DNA of 64,000 nt from Bacteroides mediterraneensis. GTDB lineage: Bacteria; Bacteroidota; Bacteroidia; Bacteroidales; Bacteroidaceae. Location of the stretch: contig NZ_DAJPEN010000001.1 of the NCBI RefSeq assembly GCF_025993685.1, forward strand, positions 4,092,001-4,156,000. The letters run 5' to 3'. Position numbers and translations under genes: made by a program. How positions within the stretch are numbered: position 1 is the first letter of the stretch; each line of letters starts with the position of its first letter. Below, piece after piece: positions 34,840 through 44,174 of this stretch. Under the pieces are notes generated by a model. That model searched no databases. It saw only the letters and a list, made by a program, of their open reading frames with translations, and was not told the origin of the DNA.

Positions 34840-36664
34840 AAAATAAGAGGCCGTCTCAAAATGAAATATAATTTGAGATGGCCTCTGTCGTTTCATATCA
34901 GATTGAAGTCGTTTGGATTTTCCTCAAAAAAGGAATTTACAAGTTTCCTTCTACAGATTTCATGGTTTCAAACCGTTTCGTTCGGTCAGAAGCCTCCTAA
35001 GAGGCTACTTTTGCAAGATTATGCGCTATGGCCAGCAGGCCAAACTCAATTTCCACCTTTTTCAGCCCACGGAGATGGAACCTCTTGAAGTGCTTGTTGT
35101 TCTTGAGGTTTCCAAATACGGCTTCCACATCCTGTGGCCGCTGGCTCCGGTATTTAAGACCTTCCGCAGAGAGGAGTTTCTTACGTTCCCTTTCCTTGAT
35201 TTTTCTCAGCCGATGATTCACTTGCACAATCCTTTCCGACCGGCTTCTGTGACACCGGCATCTTAACGGGCAGCCCTTGCAGTTCCGTGCCCTGTACCTT
35301 GAGATGGTCTGTACAAAACCGTTGTCTGTCGTCCGCTTTACATCGGAGAGTCTTTCCATCCTCTGTCCCATCGGACAGTACATGCCGTCGGTTTCTTCAT
35401 TATAATAGAAGTTGGCAGACAGGAACGGGTCATTCCTGAAGCTCCTTTTCTGTTCCTTGTGGAAATAGTTGTACTTTATGAAGGTTTCGATGCCGTGCCT
35501 GAAGGCGTACAGGTAGTTCTCCTCACTTCCGTACCCGGCGTCACAGACGGACACGTCAGGATATCTGCCGTACAGGGAATGGAAGTCTTCCATGTGCAGG
35601 GGATAGGTGGAGGTGTCACCGGCACACTGGTGGAGGGTATAGTTCAGGATGAACTGTCCGTTGGTACTGACCTGCGGGTTGTATCCGGGCTTGAGCTGCC
35701 CGTTCCTCATGTGGTCCTCCTTCATCCGCATGAACGTGGCGTCGGGGTCTGTCTTGGAGTAGCTGTTGCGCCCGTCGAGAATCTTTCCCTGGGATTCGTA
35801 TTTCTTCAGCTGTTCGGGCCATGCCTTCCTCACGCGCCGGACCTTGGCCTTCACTTTCCGGTCCGCATCCGTTCCCTCCAGAGCTTCATGTATCTGTTCC
35901 AGCGCCCTTTCCACCTTCTCGGGGGTGATGTCCTGGTAAGTGACGGGAGCGGAGTCGCGCAGCTCCTGCTTGGTGACGGACTCGGCGTACCGCCATATCT
36001 CCTCAAGCTGTTCCGCAATTCTGGAGATGCGGGTGTGGATGGACTTGCCCCAGATGAACGTATAACGGTTGGCGTTCGCCTCCATCTTCGTCCCGTCGGT
36101 GCAGGCCACGTCCAGACTTACAAAGCCCTCCGCCACGAGGAACTTCACGATGGTGGCGAAGACGGTCTTGAGTACATCCTTCAGCCGGCTGCTGCGAAAA
36201 CGGTTGATGGTGTTGTGGTCAGGCGTCCTGGTACCGGTCAGCCACATGAAGCGGATGTCATTGCGGCAGAACTCCTCAATGCGGCGGCTGGAATAGATAT
36301 TGCGCAGATAGGCATATACCAGAATCTGCAGCATCATGCGGGGATGGTAGGCCGGACAGCCTTTGACGGAGTACTTGCGGTAAAGTTCTTCCAGGCTGAT
36401 CTGTTCAATGATACGGTGAACAACCCGGACCGGATCGTTCTGGGGAATAAAATCGCCTAAACACGGAGGTAAAAGCAGATTATCGTTGGAGGTATAGTTT
36501 TTAAACATTATCTTTGGAATATATTGCTTGATTCCCTAAGATACGAAAAATTAGGGAGACGGGCAAGTCCTGACTGAGCAAAGTTTGGGCTTGCCCGATT
36601 TTTTTTGCAGACACAAAAAAGGCCATCTCAAATTATATTTCATTTTGAGACGGCCTCTTATTTT
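34840..36664. mobile_element. IS1182-type insertion sequence with 45-bp perfect terminal repeats
   Basis: The sequence at 34840-34884 is the exact reverse complement of 36620-36664. Each terminal repeat is itself a near palindrome (AGAGGCCGTCTCAAA against TTTGAGATGGCCTCT), able to form a hairpin. One transposase gene lies between. No direct target duplication is evident beyond the repeats, so the true ends may be a few bases inside. Confidence 0.88.
34997..36508 (-). CDS. IS1182-family transposase
   Basis: This 503-residue protein has an N-terminal DUF772 domain (HPRMMLQILVYAYLRNIYSSR) and the first DDE Asp region VACTDGTKMEANANRY. Mid-protein it shows TDPDATFMRMKEDHMRNGQLKPGYN, then VCDAGYGSEENY (second Asp). 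A Cys-rich segment (CKGCPLRCRCHRS) precedes the C-terminal RSQRPQDVEAVFGNLKNNKHFKRF (Glu). The frame is complete and its base composition is more G+C-rich than the neighbours. Confidence 0.93.
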   Translation of the reverse strand: MFKNYTSNDNLLLPPCLGDFIPQNDPVRVVHRIIEQISLEELYRKYSVKGCPAYHPRMMLQILVYAYLRNIYSSRRIEEFCRNDIRFMWLTGTRTPDHNTINRFRSSRLKDVLKTVFATIVKFLVAEGFVSLDVACTDGTKMEANANRYTFIWGKSIHTRISRIAEQLEEIWRYAESVTKQELRDSAPVTYQDITPEKVERALEQIHEALEGTDADRKVKAKVRRVRKAWPEQLKKYESQGKILDGRNSYSKTDPDATFMRMKEDHMRNGQLKPGYNPQVSTNGQFILNYTLHQCAGDTSTYPLHMEDFHSLYGRYPDVSVCDAGYGSEENYLYAFRHGIETFIKYNYFHKEQKRSFRNDPFLSANFYYNEETDGMYCPMGQRMERLSDVKRTTDNGFVQTISRYRARNCKGCPLRCRCHRSRSERIVQVNHRLRKIKERERKKLLSAEGLKYRSQRPQDVEAVFGNLKNNKHFKRFHLRGLKKVEIEFGLLAIAHNLAKVAS

Positions 36665-36699
36665 ATATTCAATCGATTTTATCGAACAGCAATAATTCT

Positions 36700-36771
36700 C
36701 ATTATTCTTAAAAGTGGTACAAAGGTATGTTTGGGAAACATGCATATCAAGGCGGAAAATAGAATGAACAC
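36700..36771. mobile_element. Relic of a second IS66 end
   Basis: GGCGGAAAATAGAATGAACAC (36751-36771, 21 bp) matches the right terminal repeat of the complete IS66 at 39562-39582. To its left a preserved CAAAGGTA (36720-36727, minus-strand -7 box TACCTTTG) aligns with the tnpA promoter region of that IS66. The rest of this older copy is gone, truncated toward the IS1182 element. Confidence 0.65.
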
Positions 36772-36944
36772 ATTGCCAATTTATTGTCAGCTATTGTTCC
36801 TTTGAAAAGAAATTAGCAATTGACATGAACGTTATCAATGACTGGCAACTTACTATCGTAACCATTCTATTTTCCGCCACGACAATTTTATCGGCTGTTT
36901 TTCAGCCGATAAAATAAAAAAGTCCGTAAGAAAATATTTTTGTT

Positions 36945-38702
36945 TTAACATTCCGGTTTATAAAAACATGGCAGAAGAGCCTTCCTGTCGCAGTTATTAC
37001 CATGAAGAATACATTCAAACAAGTGCTTCAGGTAATCCTGAGGATCTATGTCATTAAGTTTGCAGCTTTCTATCAGAGAGAAGATGAATGCCGAGTTTTC
37101 TGCGGCTGCCTCACTTCCTATATTCATACAGTTCTTGAGCAGCAGCTTTACAGGTTTCATTCTTTGCTCACAGAGATTGTTGGATATTTCCGCTGAACCG
37201 TCCTTGAGGATATTTCTCAAGGACTTCCACTGGTTTAACGTATAGTTCACGGCCTTTCTCATCAGTTCGTTTGCCATGATTTTGGTATCCTGCATCATCA
37301 TGACCACCTTATGATGGATACGCTCAAGAATCGGTCCCGTAAGCTTAAGTCTTTTTTCCTTAATCTGCTCGCCGCTGAGTTTCATCATACGGAACAGGTC
37401 TTCATTTCTGAACATATCACCGATAGGATTTATTATGTCCATCGCCGTCCTGTCTGAAGGCAAGGCATCAACCCACAACCTCCTGCAGTGCGTCCAGCAT
37501 CCTATGTGAAGCACCTTTGAGGCTTCTCCGTCAAACATCCTGTAAACCGTATATCCGTCAGTGGATATGGTTCCCATAAAATATTCCAGGAACGACTTTG
37601 CCGTATCGGAAGACCTGCTGCCGTTGTTATAGTGATAATAGACCATCTTTATATGCTTTGCAAAGAAAGCCCATAAGTACTTTCTCCTGTAAGCCTTACC
37701 TTCCGGTGTTTCAACTCCAACGAGTTCGGTAGTCTCATCAACCATAAGGTATTTTGCCCTCTGTACAAACTCCTTGAATGCATCTCCGATAAATTCCTTT
37801 AGTTTGGCGATTCCGTTATGGATATAGCTGTTCAGCGTGGTGTTGCTTATATGGATACCTTCTCTTGCAAGCAGCCTTATCTGTCTATTTTCAGGCATGC
37901 TGAAGTCATATTTCAGACAAAGCAGGCGGACAAGCAGTTCAGGAGAGAAGATTCCTCCAAGGTTTTTCAGCGGATGCTCCATCGTGCTTGTGAAAGTGCC
38001 GTCGGCAAGCTTTACCCTCGCCACCTTGTACACATGCTCCACATTATGAGCCCTTACATGTTCTATGACCCTGTATTCCCACACATCAGCCATTCCGTTA
38101 CGGTTCATAAGCCTTGCACCATCCGGGAGTTGGTAATAATCTTCTATTTCATGAACAACTACCTTATCCACCTTCAGCCTGGTCTTTTCTGCACGGGGAG
38201 CTGTTTCCTTTTTCCTTGAAGGCCTGCAGTTCTGTGCAGGTACGTTACCGGAAGAGGTATTGCTGCCAGTACCGTTACCATCTGCCTTATTATTATCATC
38301 TTTCTTATCAGAGCCGTCATACTCGGACTTCTCCATTGCCGACTTGTCAATGTTACGGTTGTTCAGCAGCCTTCTTTGTTCGGAGGTACGGCCGAAACGA
38401 TGTTTCCTGCTGTCCTCAAGCTGAAGCCTGAGATTGGAAACCTCATTTGCCAGCATCATGTTCACCTCGTCTTTTGCCTCAAGCTGCTTTCTCATAAGTT
38501 CCATTTCTTTTCGATAGTTTTCGACTGTTGCGGACAACTCATTGATTGTATCAACCAGAGCCTTGGAGTTCTCTTTGTTTGATTCTTCAATAGCCTTAAG
38601 CCTCGCAATCAGTTCGTTTACCTGTTTGCGAAGCCCTGCCTTTTCCTCATTTGCCAGACCCAGCTGGCAGCAAAGTAACTCGTATGCTCTTTCATCAATC
38701 AT
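36945..38702 (-). CDS. tnpC: IS66 transposase TnpC
   Basis: This 585-residue protein starts with a long coiled coil (residues 1-110), then a basic linker. The IS66 DDE domain follows: LMVDETTELVGVE (first Asp), GTISTDGYTVYRM (second Asp) and a C-terminal SNNLCEQRMKPVKLLLKN. The usual terminal box is AENSAFIFSLIESCKLNDIDPQDYL in this copy. It is the catalytic subunit and appears complete. Confidence 0.93.
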   Translation of the reverse strand: MIDERAYELLCCQLGLANEEKAGLRKQVNELIARLKAIEESNKENSKALVDTINELSATVENYRKEMELMRKQLEAKDEVNMMLANEVSNLRLQLEDSRKHRFGRTSEQRRLLNNRNIDKSAMEKSEYDGSDKKDDNNKADGNGTGSNTSSGNVPAQNCRPSRKKETAPRAEKTRLKVDKVVVHEIEDYYQLPDGARLMNRNGMADVWEYRVIEHVRAHNVEHVYKVARVKLADGTFTSTMEHPLKNLGGIFSPELLVRLLCLKYDFSMPENRQIRLLAREGIHISNTTLNSYIHNGIAKLKEFIGDAFKEFVQRAKYLMVDETTELVGVETPEGKAYRRKYLWAFFAKHIKMVYYHYNNGSRSSDTAKSFLEYFMGTISTDGYTVYRMFDGEASKVLHIGCWTHCRRLWVDALPSDRTAMDIINPIGDMFRNEDLFRMMKLSGEQIKEKRLKLTGPILERIHHKVVMMMQDTKIMANELMRKAVNYTLNQWKSLRNILKDGSAEISNNLCEQRMKPVKLLLKNCMNIGSEAAAENSAFIFSLIESCKLNDIDPQDYLKHLFECILHGNNCDRKALLPCFYKPEC

Positions 38703-38789
38703 GATATAAAGGTACGAAAAATCAGGCAGTTACGCAAACTTTTTACCGTTTATTTTTATATTATTTTATTGATAATCAGTGTATTAATA

Positions 38790-39134
38790 TTAATATTTCG
38801 GACTAACGTACATCTTGTCAACCACTATGCTTTCCGTAAGATAGGCCATATCCGACCATTGTATCCGGTAGCATTTGGAGACCTCATCAAATACAGGTTT
38901 CTTGAATCTACCCATGACTGGACGTTTCTCATAAAGCACATAAAAACCGCGTTCGTAATGAAGTATCTTCACGACCTTGCGGTTACGGGACATGAACATA
39001 TATACATTGGATGTATCACTCGGATCGAGTGATATCTCTTCCCTTATACTCTCACACAGACGGAAGATACCTTTCCGTAAATCCACATTACCGTTGAACA
39101 GGTAATAGTTCAGGTTAGCACTCAGTCCAAGCAT
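38790..39134 (-). CDS. tnpB: IS66 accessory protein TnpB
   Basis: This 114-residue IS66 Orf2 protein has the family pattern YYLFNGNVDLRKGIFRLCESI, VYMFMSRNRKVVKILHYERGFYVLYEKR. It follows tnpA by 1 bp and is required for efficient IS66 transposition in studied members. It is complete. Confidence 0.92.
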   Translation of the reverse strand: MLGLSANLNYYLFNGNVDLRKGIFRLCESIREEISLDPSDTSNVYMFMSRNRKVVKILHYERGFYVLYEKRPVMGRFKKPVFDEVSKCYRIQWSDMAYLTESIVVDKMYVSPKY

Positions 39135-39135
39135 A

Positions 39136-39510
39136 TCATCCTATCATTTTATTAAGCAACAGACTCAGGTCAAGAACGGTGGTATTTCTTAGAAACAGTG
39201 TTGCGCCGGATGTCAGTTGTAACTTAACCCATTTTATTGGCGGTTCGCCTTCAGGCTGTTTCACTTCCATCTTCACGGTTGGACTGTTGCAAGGCTTGCC
39301 GGTTATCTGGACTTTGGCAACCTTGGGTTGTTCAGTCTGAACTGCCTTACCTAACTTCTCACTCCACAGCTGGTGACGCTGCCAGTTCATGAACTTGTCG
39401 TAATTTACTCCATAATCCGCACAGAACTCCCGAAGATCCTTGGTCTCGCTGCATAACTGGTAGAGGTCATATACCTCTTGGTAGTTTACTTTCTCTTTTG
39501 CCATAATCAT
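39136..39510 (-). CDS. tnpA: IS66 accessory protein TnpA
   Basis: This 124-residue protein starts at 39510 or two codons later at 39504 (MAKEKVNY). The N-terminal helical DNA-binding part contains YDLYQLCSETKDLREFCADYG; the C-terminal part is a short beta domain. The promoter -7 box TACCTTTG lies upstream at about 39530-39537 (minus). It fits the Bacteroidales form of IS66 Orf1. Confidence 0.85.
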   Translation of the reverse strand: MIMAKEKVNYQEVYDLYQLCSETKDLREFCADYGVNYDKFMNWQRHQLWSEKLGKAVQTEQPKVAKVQITGKPCNSPTVKMEVKQPEGEPPIKWVKLQLTSGATLFLRNTTVLDLSLLLNKMIG

Positions 39511-39808
39511 TATTGTTAAAGGTTACGGCGCAAAGGTAGGGTTGTGAATAATGTGCGTCAAGGCGGAAAATAGTATGCTTACCTTACTATCTTTTGATTT
39601 TATGTTTAACTCACGTTGATATTAGTATGATGATAGCTACAGGACTACAAAATATTGAAACATTTATGATAGTCGATATTAATATTGTCTTGATAGAATG
39701 TAATATACATATTTGGTTAGCTAAACAAATTGATATAAATTATGCCGTATAGTATTTATAACAAAAACTATTACTCCCCCCAAAAAATAGGCAATGAGGT
39801 GATTCCTA
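39511..39808. other. IS66 right end and spacer after the HTCS gene
   Basis: It contains the tnpA promoter region, the right terminal repeat (39562-39582) and target duplication (39583-39591). About 215 bp of A+T-rich sequence follows up to the HTCS stop. No gene is seen. Confidence 0.5.
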
Positions 39809-42800
39809 TTAATGTATCGGTGTAATATATTTTTCTTTTCTAAACTCTGTAGGCGTCTTTTTGTATTCCTCCTTGAAATAGTGTGTAAAGATCTTAGGAG
39901 TATTGAATCCAACTTTATAAGCTACTTCGGCAACAGTCATTTGAGTTCTCTCCAGTAGTTTCAAGCTTTTCTTGAGCCGTATGATACGTATGAATTCGCT
40001 TGGAGAATATCCTGCTATAGACATTAGTTTATTGTATAAGTTGCTCCTACTCATGCCGATTATGCTACTTAACTCCTCTACCGAAAATTGGGGATTCTCA
40101 ATGTGTTCTTCCACGGTCTTGATGACTTTTTGAATGAACGATTCGTCCAATGAACTTGAGGTGATGTCACTCACTGGTATGTCTGCAATTGAGAATTTCT
40201 TATGGCATTCTTGTTTCCATTTAAGTATTTTATTGATACGAAGTTTTAGGATATCCAGATTGAAAGGTTTGGCAATATAGTCATCAGCCCCTTCGGTTAA
40301 TCCTTTCTTGATGTGTTCTATGTCATTTTTAGCTGTCAGCATGATAACTGGTATGTGTGAAATTTTGATGTCACTTTTTATGGCATGGCATAGTTCAATC
40401 CCATCCATATTAGGCATCATAATATCTGTAATAACCATGTCAATGTGCTCTTTTTTAAGAATGGATAATGCATGCAGTCCGTCGACCGCAGAAAGAACAT
40501 GATATTCCTTTTTTAGAGAATCAGATAAGAATAGGCGTAAATCTTGGTTATCTTCCACAATAAGTAAGGTGTTTTTATCCAGATTTTCAACTCTCTCATC
40601 CGATTGTAAAGATACTATTTCTGCTTCAGTCGGTTGGATATGAAAGTCCTCTTCCACAGTTTGCACCATAGGAGTGATAGGGATATAAAATATAAATTTA
40701 GCACCTGTGGGCAGGTTGTCTTCTACATGTATATCTCCGTGGTGTAAACTGAGAAGTTCTTTTACAATGTGCAGGCCTATACCGCTTCCATACGATGATT
40801 TATCATCTGCTATTTGGTAAAAAGCATCGAAAACCTTGCATTTCTCACTATCTTCTATTCCTTTTCCGTTGTCGGCTACACTTGCAAAAACTTTTTCGTC
40901 TTCAGTCCATACATTTACTGTGATTTTGCCGGGAGTACCTGCATATTTTATGGCATTGGACAGAAGATTCATAAATATCTTATGCATTTTATCTTTATCG
41001 AAGGCCATAGATAGGGTGTCAATCTCCTTTTCGAAGGTCAGAGTGATTTGGTAAGTAGTTGCATATACAGAGAAATGATTGATAATATTATCTATGAACT
41101 CAATGTAATCTCCTTTTTCTGGATGCAGTTTCATTTCCTGTATTTCAATTTTACGGAAATCCAATATTTGGTTTACCAGATTCAGAAGTGCCAAAGCATT
41201 TTTGTGAATAATATTCAAGTTTGGTTTTATATCTTCGCTCTGATGAGTCTTGAGAATCTCTTCTAAAGGAGCTATGATTAAGGATAACGGGGTACGGAAA
41301 TCATGACTTAGATGAGTAAAAAAGTTTAGTTTCATTTCATCTATCTCATGTTGCTTTTTAGCTTCAAACTCCATTTCCTTATATTGCATTCTTCGTTTGT
41401 GTTTTTGCTCTTTTCGATACCAGGCATAGGAAAATAGTATGACAATCAGAAGTAAATATAAAGCCTTGGCATAAATACTTAACCATATAGGAGGTTCGAT
41501 ATGGATGAGAAGTGTGGAGGGATTACTCCATAGTCCTCCAGAATTGGTCGCTCGAACTTCCAGCTCATATATGCCTGGAGCCATATTGTTAAAAGCAATA
41601 TAGTTGCTTTCGAGTGAAATCCATTGATTGTTCGTTCCACTTAACCGGTAGGAGAACCGAATGTCATGGGTACGTACGTAATCCATGGTTGAGAAACTTA
41701 ATTTAAAAGTATTTTGATTGTATTTGAGGGTTATTTTGTCCGTAAGTTCAATATTTTGGCTTAATATTTTGTGATGACTATATAGGGAATCTACATTAAT
41801 AGTTGTGTCCAGGACTTTTAATTCTGTAAATATGACCCTGGATATATTTTTGTAGTATTTTGTGTTAGGATTAATATCGTAATATCCTCCATTTCCTCCT
41901 ATTAATATATGGTCGTTTTGTGATTTATAAATAGAGTTGTGTATGAAATTGGAAGTTTGTAATCCATCATTTTTAGCGTAGGGGAGACAATGGAATGTAT
42001 ATCCATGTCTATGCTGATCTACTTGTATCTCTATCTTAGTAACTCCGTCTGTAGTTACTACCCAGATGTTTTGATTGTTATCTTCGGTGATACCTCGTAC
42101 AAGATTTCCTTCCAGTCGGTGACTTTTGTTTAAATAGTAAATAGTATCAAGACGCATATCGAATACCGTCAGACCTTCTCTTCCTCCTATCCACAAAAGG
42201 TTTCGGCTATCCATGTAGACATTGTTCTGGATTGTATCTTGGATGAATTGTGACTTTTTGGAGTTATGGCGTATACTTTTTATTTCATGATTTTCTGTAT
42301 TTAAGACGTGAGTACCATTGCACGTTGCCATGTATACAGAGCGCTTCTTGTCGAAAAATACATTCATTACATGCGCATCCAAAAGATTGGAATTTTGTGG
42401 AGTAAATGTATGAAAATATCCTGTTTCAGGATTAAATATATGCAGGCCACATTTCAAGTTGCCTAAATAGAGATTTCCTTTGTTATCTTCAGTGATGCTC
42501 CATATACTGTTGTTGACAGGATTCCTTGGGAATTTATCGGAAAAAGGTTGTTGATGGAAACAATTATTCTGGTAATAACCGAATCCATCCAGATAGGTGC
42601 CAATCCATATTTTGTTTTGGGCATCCACGTGCATGCAGATAATCTTGTTGCTAAATGAGTTTTTTTGCTCTTTTTTAAAAGTCGTAATATTCCCATTAGG
42701 ATCTACCTTATAAATTCCATCCCCATCTGTACCAATCCATAAATTATGTTCACGGTCTTCCACTTGGCATGAAATGTCGTAAGTGGAAGGCAGCATGGTT

Positions 42801-43822
42801 TTGGCGAAAGAAAAGAAGTGTGGGTTGTAGTAGGATATTCCATTTCGCATTGTTCCTACCCACATTGTGTTTTCATCATCATAGTAGAAACACCATACTT
42901 TATTGCTTCCTAATGAGTAAGAGGATAGATTTTGTGAGATATGGGTGTATTGTTGTTTTTCTTTATCATAAATGCTGATACCATCATACTCTAATCCAAT
43001 CCATATCTTATGGAAATTATCTTCACAAATACTGATGACCTTATTTTTTAGAAGAAGGGTATTTTTTCCTATTGTACTTAATTCCCATGTGTTATTTGCA
43101 CTTTGAGAGAACAGCCAAAGTCCTTCTGCGTTGGAACTATATACCCAAATGTCGAGATTGTTGTCTACGTAAAATTTATAACTTAAAAATTTTTCTGCAC
43201 CTAATGCTTTATTTAACGGAATAACAGCATTTGTATGCTTATGTAATAAGTCTGTTATATGAAGGTTATTATCCCCGTCGATATAAAAGAGTTTTTCTTT
43301 TTTTACACTGAAAAAGGTTATGTTTTCAGGAAAATTTTTTATGGTATATGATTGTTGGTTGCTGAAAGAATATACTTTCATAGTTTTTCCATTGTATGAC
43401 CATAAATTGTTGTGGTCGTCAGTAATAATGGTTTGCGGATATGCACTATTATGCAATTGGTATTTTTGAAGCAAAGGGTATGCGTTAACAAACTGGTCTT
43501 TTTTTCTATCGTATGTAAAGTAATAGCCAAAACGTTCTATCCAAATATTATTATCTTTATCGATTAAGATTTGACTGGTAGAAGCGGACAAATTAGTTCC
43601 ATTTTCAGCTTTAAAATATTGTTTTACATTGTATCCGTCGAAACGGTTTATGGCACTACTTGTCACACACCAAAGAAAGCCTTCGCTGTCTTTAAGCATA
43701 TCAATTACTTCATTATCAGATAAGCCGTCAGAAGTTGTGAGATGCCGGAATTGATAATGCTCCTCTTTTGCGGTCGTTATATTAAATATGAAACAAAGTA
43801 TGAAGAATATCTGTGCTTTCAT
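39809..43822 (-). CDS. Hybrid two-component system sensor/regulator (HTCS) of the glycan locus
   Basis: This 1337-residue single-polypeptide two-component system has a signal peptide at 1-18. About 14 Reg_prop beta-propeller repeats cover residues 30-650 (for example DKDNNIWIERF, DNNLWSYNGK), followed by a Y_Y_Y domain (about 690-765) and one membrane span (about 775-795). The HisKA box HLSHDFRTPLSLIIAP (His near 837) and the HATPase domain (DNGKGIED, GSGIGLHIV) come next. A receiver follows (VITDIMMPNMDG, Asp near 1134), then an AraC-type HTH at the C-terminus (VAYKVGFNTPKIFTHYFKEEY). It is divergent from the susC operon and almost certainly controls it on sensing a glycan oligosaccharide. 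Confidence 0.95.
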   Translation of the reverse strand: MKAQIFFILCFIFNITTAKEEHYQFRHLTTSDGLSDNEVIDMLKDSEGFLWCVTSSAINRFDGYNVKQYFKAENGTNLSASTSQILIDKDNNIWIERFGYYFTYDRKKDQFVNAYPLLQKYQLHNSAYPQTIITDDHNNLWSYNGKTMKVYSFSNQQSYTIKNFPENITFFSVKKEKLFYIDGDNNLHITDLLHKHTNAVIPLNKALGAEKFLSYKFYVDNNLDIWVYSSNAEGLWLFSQSANNTWELSTIGKNTLLLKNKVISICEDNFHKIWIGLEYDGISIYDKEKQQYTHISQNLSSYSLGSNKVWCFYYDDENTMWVGTMRNGISYYNPHFFSFAKTMLPSTYDISCQVEDREHNLWIGTDGDGIYKVDPNGNITTFKKEQKNSFSNKIICMHVDAQNKIWIGTYLDGFGYYQNNCFHQQPFSDKFPRNPVNNSIWSITEDNKGNLYLGNLKCGLHIFNPETGYFHTFTPQNSNLLDAHVMNVFFDKKRSVYMATCNGTHVLNTENHEIKSIRHNSKKSQFIQDTIQNNVYMDSRNLLWIGGREGLTVFDMRLDTIYYLNKSHRLEGNLVRGITEDNNQNIWVVTTDGVTKIEIQVDQHRHGYTFHCLPYAKNDGLQTSNFIHNSIYKSQNDHILIGGNGGYYDINPNTKYYKNISRVIFTELKVLDTTINVDSLYSHHKILSQNIELTDKITLKYNQNTFKLSFSTMDYVRTHDIRFSYRLSGTNNQWISLESNYIAFNNMAPGIYELEVRATNSGGLWSNPSTLLIHIEPPIWLSIYAKALYLLLIVILFSYAWYRKEQKHKRRMQYKEMEFEAKKQHEIDEMKLNFFTHLSHDFRTPLSLIIAPLEEILKTHQSEDIKPNLNIIHKNALALLNLVNQILDFRKIEIQEMKLHPEKGDYIEFIDNIINHFSVYATTYQITLTFEKEIDTLSMAFDKDKMHKIFMNLLSNAIKYAGTPGKITVNVWTEDEKVFASVADNGKGIEDSEKCKVFDAFYQIADDKSSYGSGIGLHIVKELLSLHHGDIHVEDNLPTGAKFIFYIPITPMVQTVEEDFHIQPTEAEIVSLQSDERVENLDKNTLLIVEDNQDLRLFLSDSLKKEYHVLSAVDGLHALSILKKEHIDMVITDIMMPNMDGIELCHAIKSDIKISHIPVIMLTAKNDIEHIKKGLTEGADDYIAKPFNLDILKLRINKILKWKQECHKKFSIADIPVSDITSSSLDESFIQKVIKTVEEHIENPQFSVEELSSIIGMSRSNLYNKLMSIAGYSPSEFIRIIRLKKSLKLLERTQMTVAEVAYKVGFNTPKIFTHYFKEEYKKTPTEFRKEKYITPIH

Positions 43823-43891
43823 TTAAATGTATCTTTAATATGGTATTATCAGGTCTAAAATAAAGATTGATAACTAAAACTAATCATATAA

Positions 43892-43899
43892 CAAAAATA
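43892..43899 (-). promoter_or_regulatory. HTCS gene -7 box
   Basis: TATTTTTG on the minus strand lies about 70 bp before the HTCS ATG at 43822. Confidence 0.5.
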
Positions 43900-44041
43900 G
43901 TGAAATGTTTTGTTATCTTTTATTTGCAAAGATAATATTCATTTGTTTTATTAGTATGTAGACAGGGGTATCTTATGTTCAAAAATAGGGTATGAAATGT
44001 TGATTCTACAATTGAAGATATAGTGTAATACATATCAGACC

Positions 44042-44070
44042 TTGGTGTGGATAGTTTGTACTTATATTTG
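44042..44070 (+). promoter_or_regulatory. susC operon promoter
   Basis: TTG at 44042-44044, 18 bp, then TATATTTG at 44063-44070. Transcription would start near 44077, giving a leader of about 98 nt before the susC-like ATG. The 350-bp divergent region should also hold the HTCS binding site, but I could not identify it. Confidence 0.6.
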
Positions 44071-44174
44071 CAGTGTAGAGAATCTTTGTTTTCTGTGTTC
44101 TTGGTAGTCTCTGTTTATTTATAGGTAAATGAGGACTGTTTGAGAACTACAAGTTTTATTAAATTCATAAATCT

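Larger units (their letters stand above)
36858..39582. mobile_element. Complete IS66-family insertion sequence
   Basis: The terminal repeats are GTAA-C-CATTCTATTTTCCGCC (36858-36878) and its reverse complement with two differences (39562-39582). Flanking copies of CTTACTATC lie at 36849-36857 and 39583-39591 and include the 8-bp target duplication. It carries tnpA, tnpB and tnpC in order on the minus strand. A perfect hairpin TTTTATCGGCTG/CAGCCGATAAAA lies between tnpC and the left end. The intact duplication suggests fairly recent insertion. Confidence 0.93.

Noticed and set aside
34644..34859. 71-codon minus-strand frame left of the IS1182 element
   Set aside because: It begins inside the IS terminal repeat and has no motif. 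It may be part of decayed IS sequence, but this cannot be supported.
35459..36460. Long + strand open frame of 333 codons
   Set aside because: It is antisense to the G+C-rich IS1182 transposase, whose own frame has clear family motifs.
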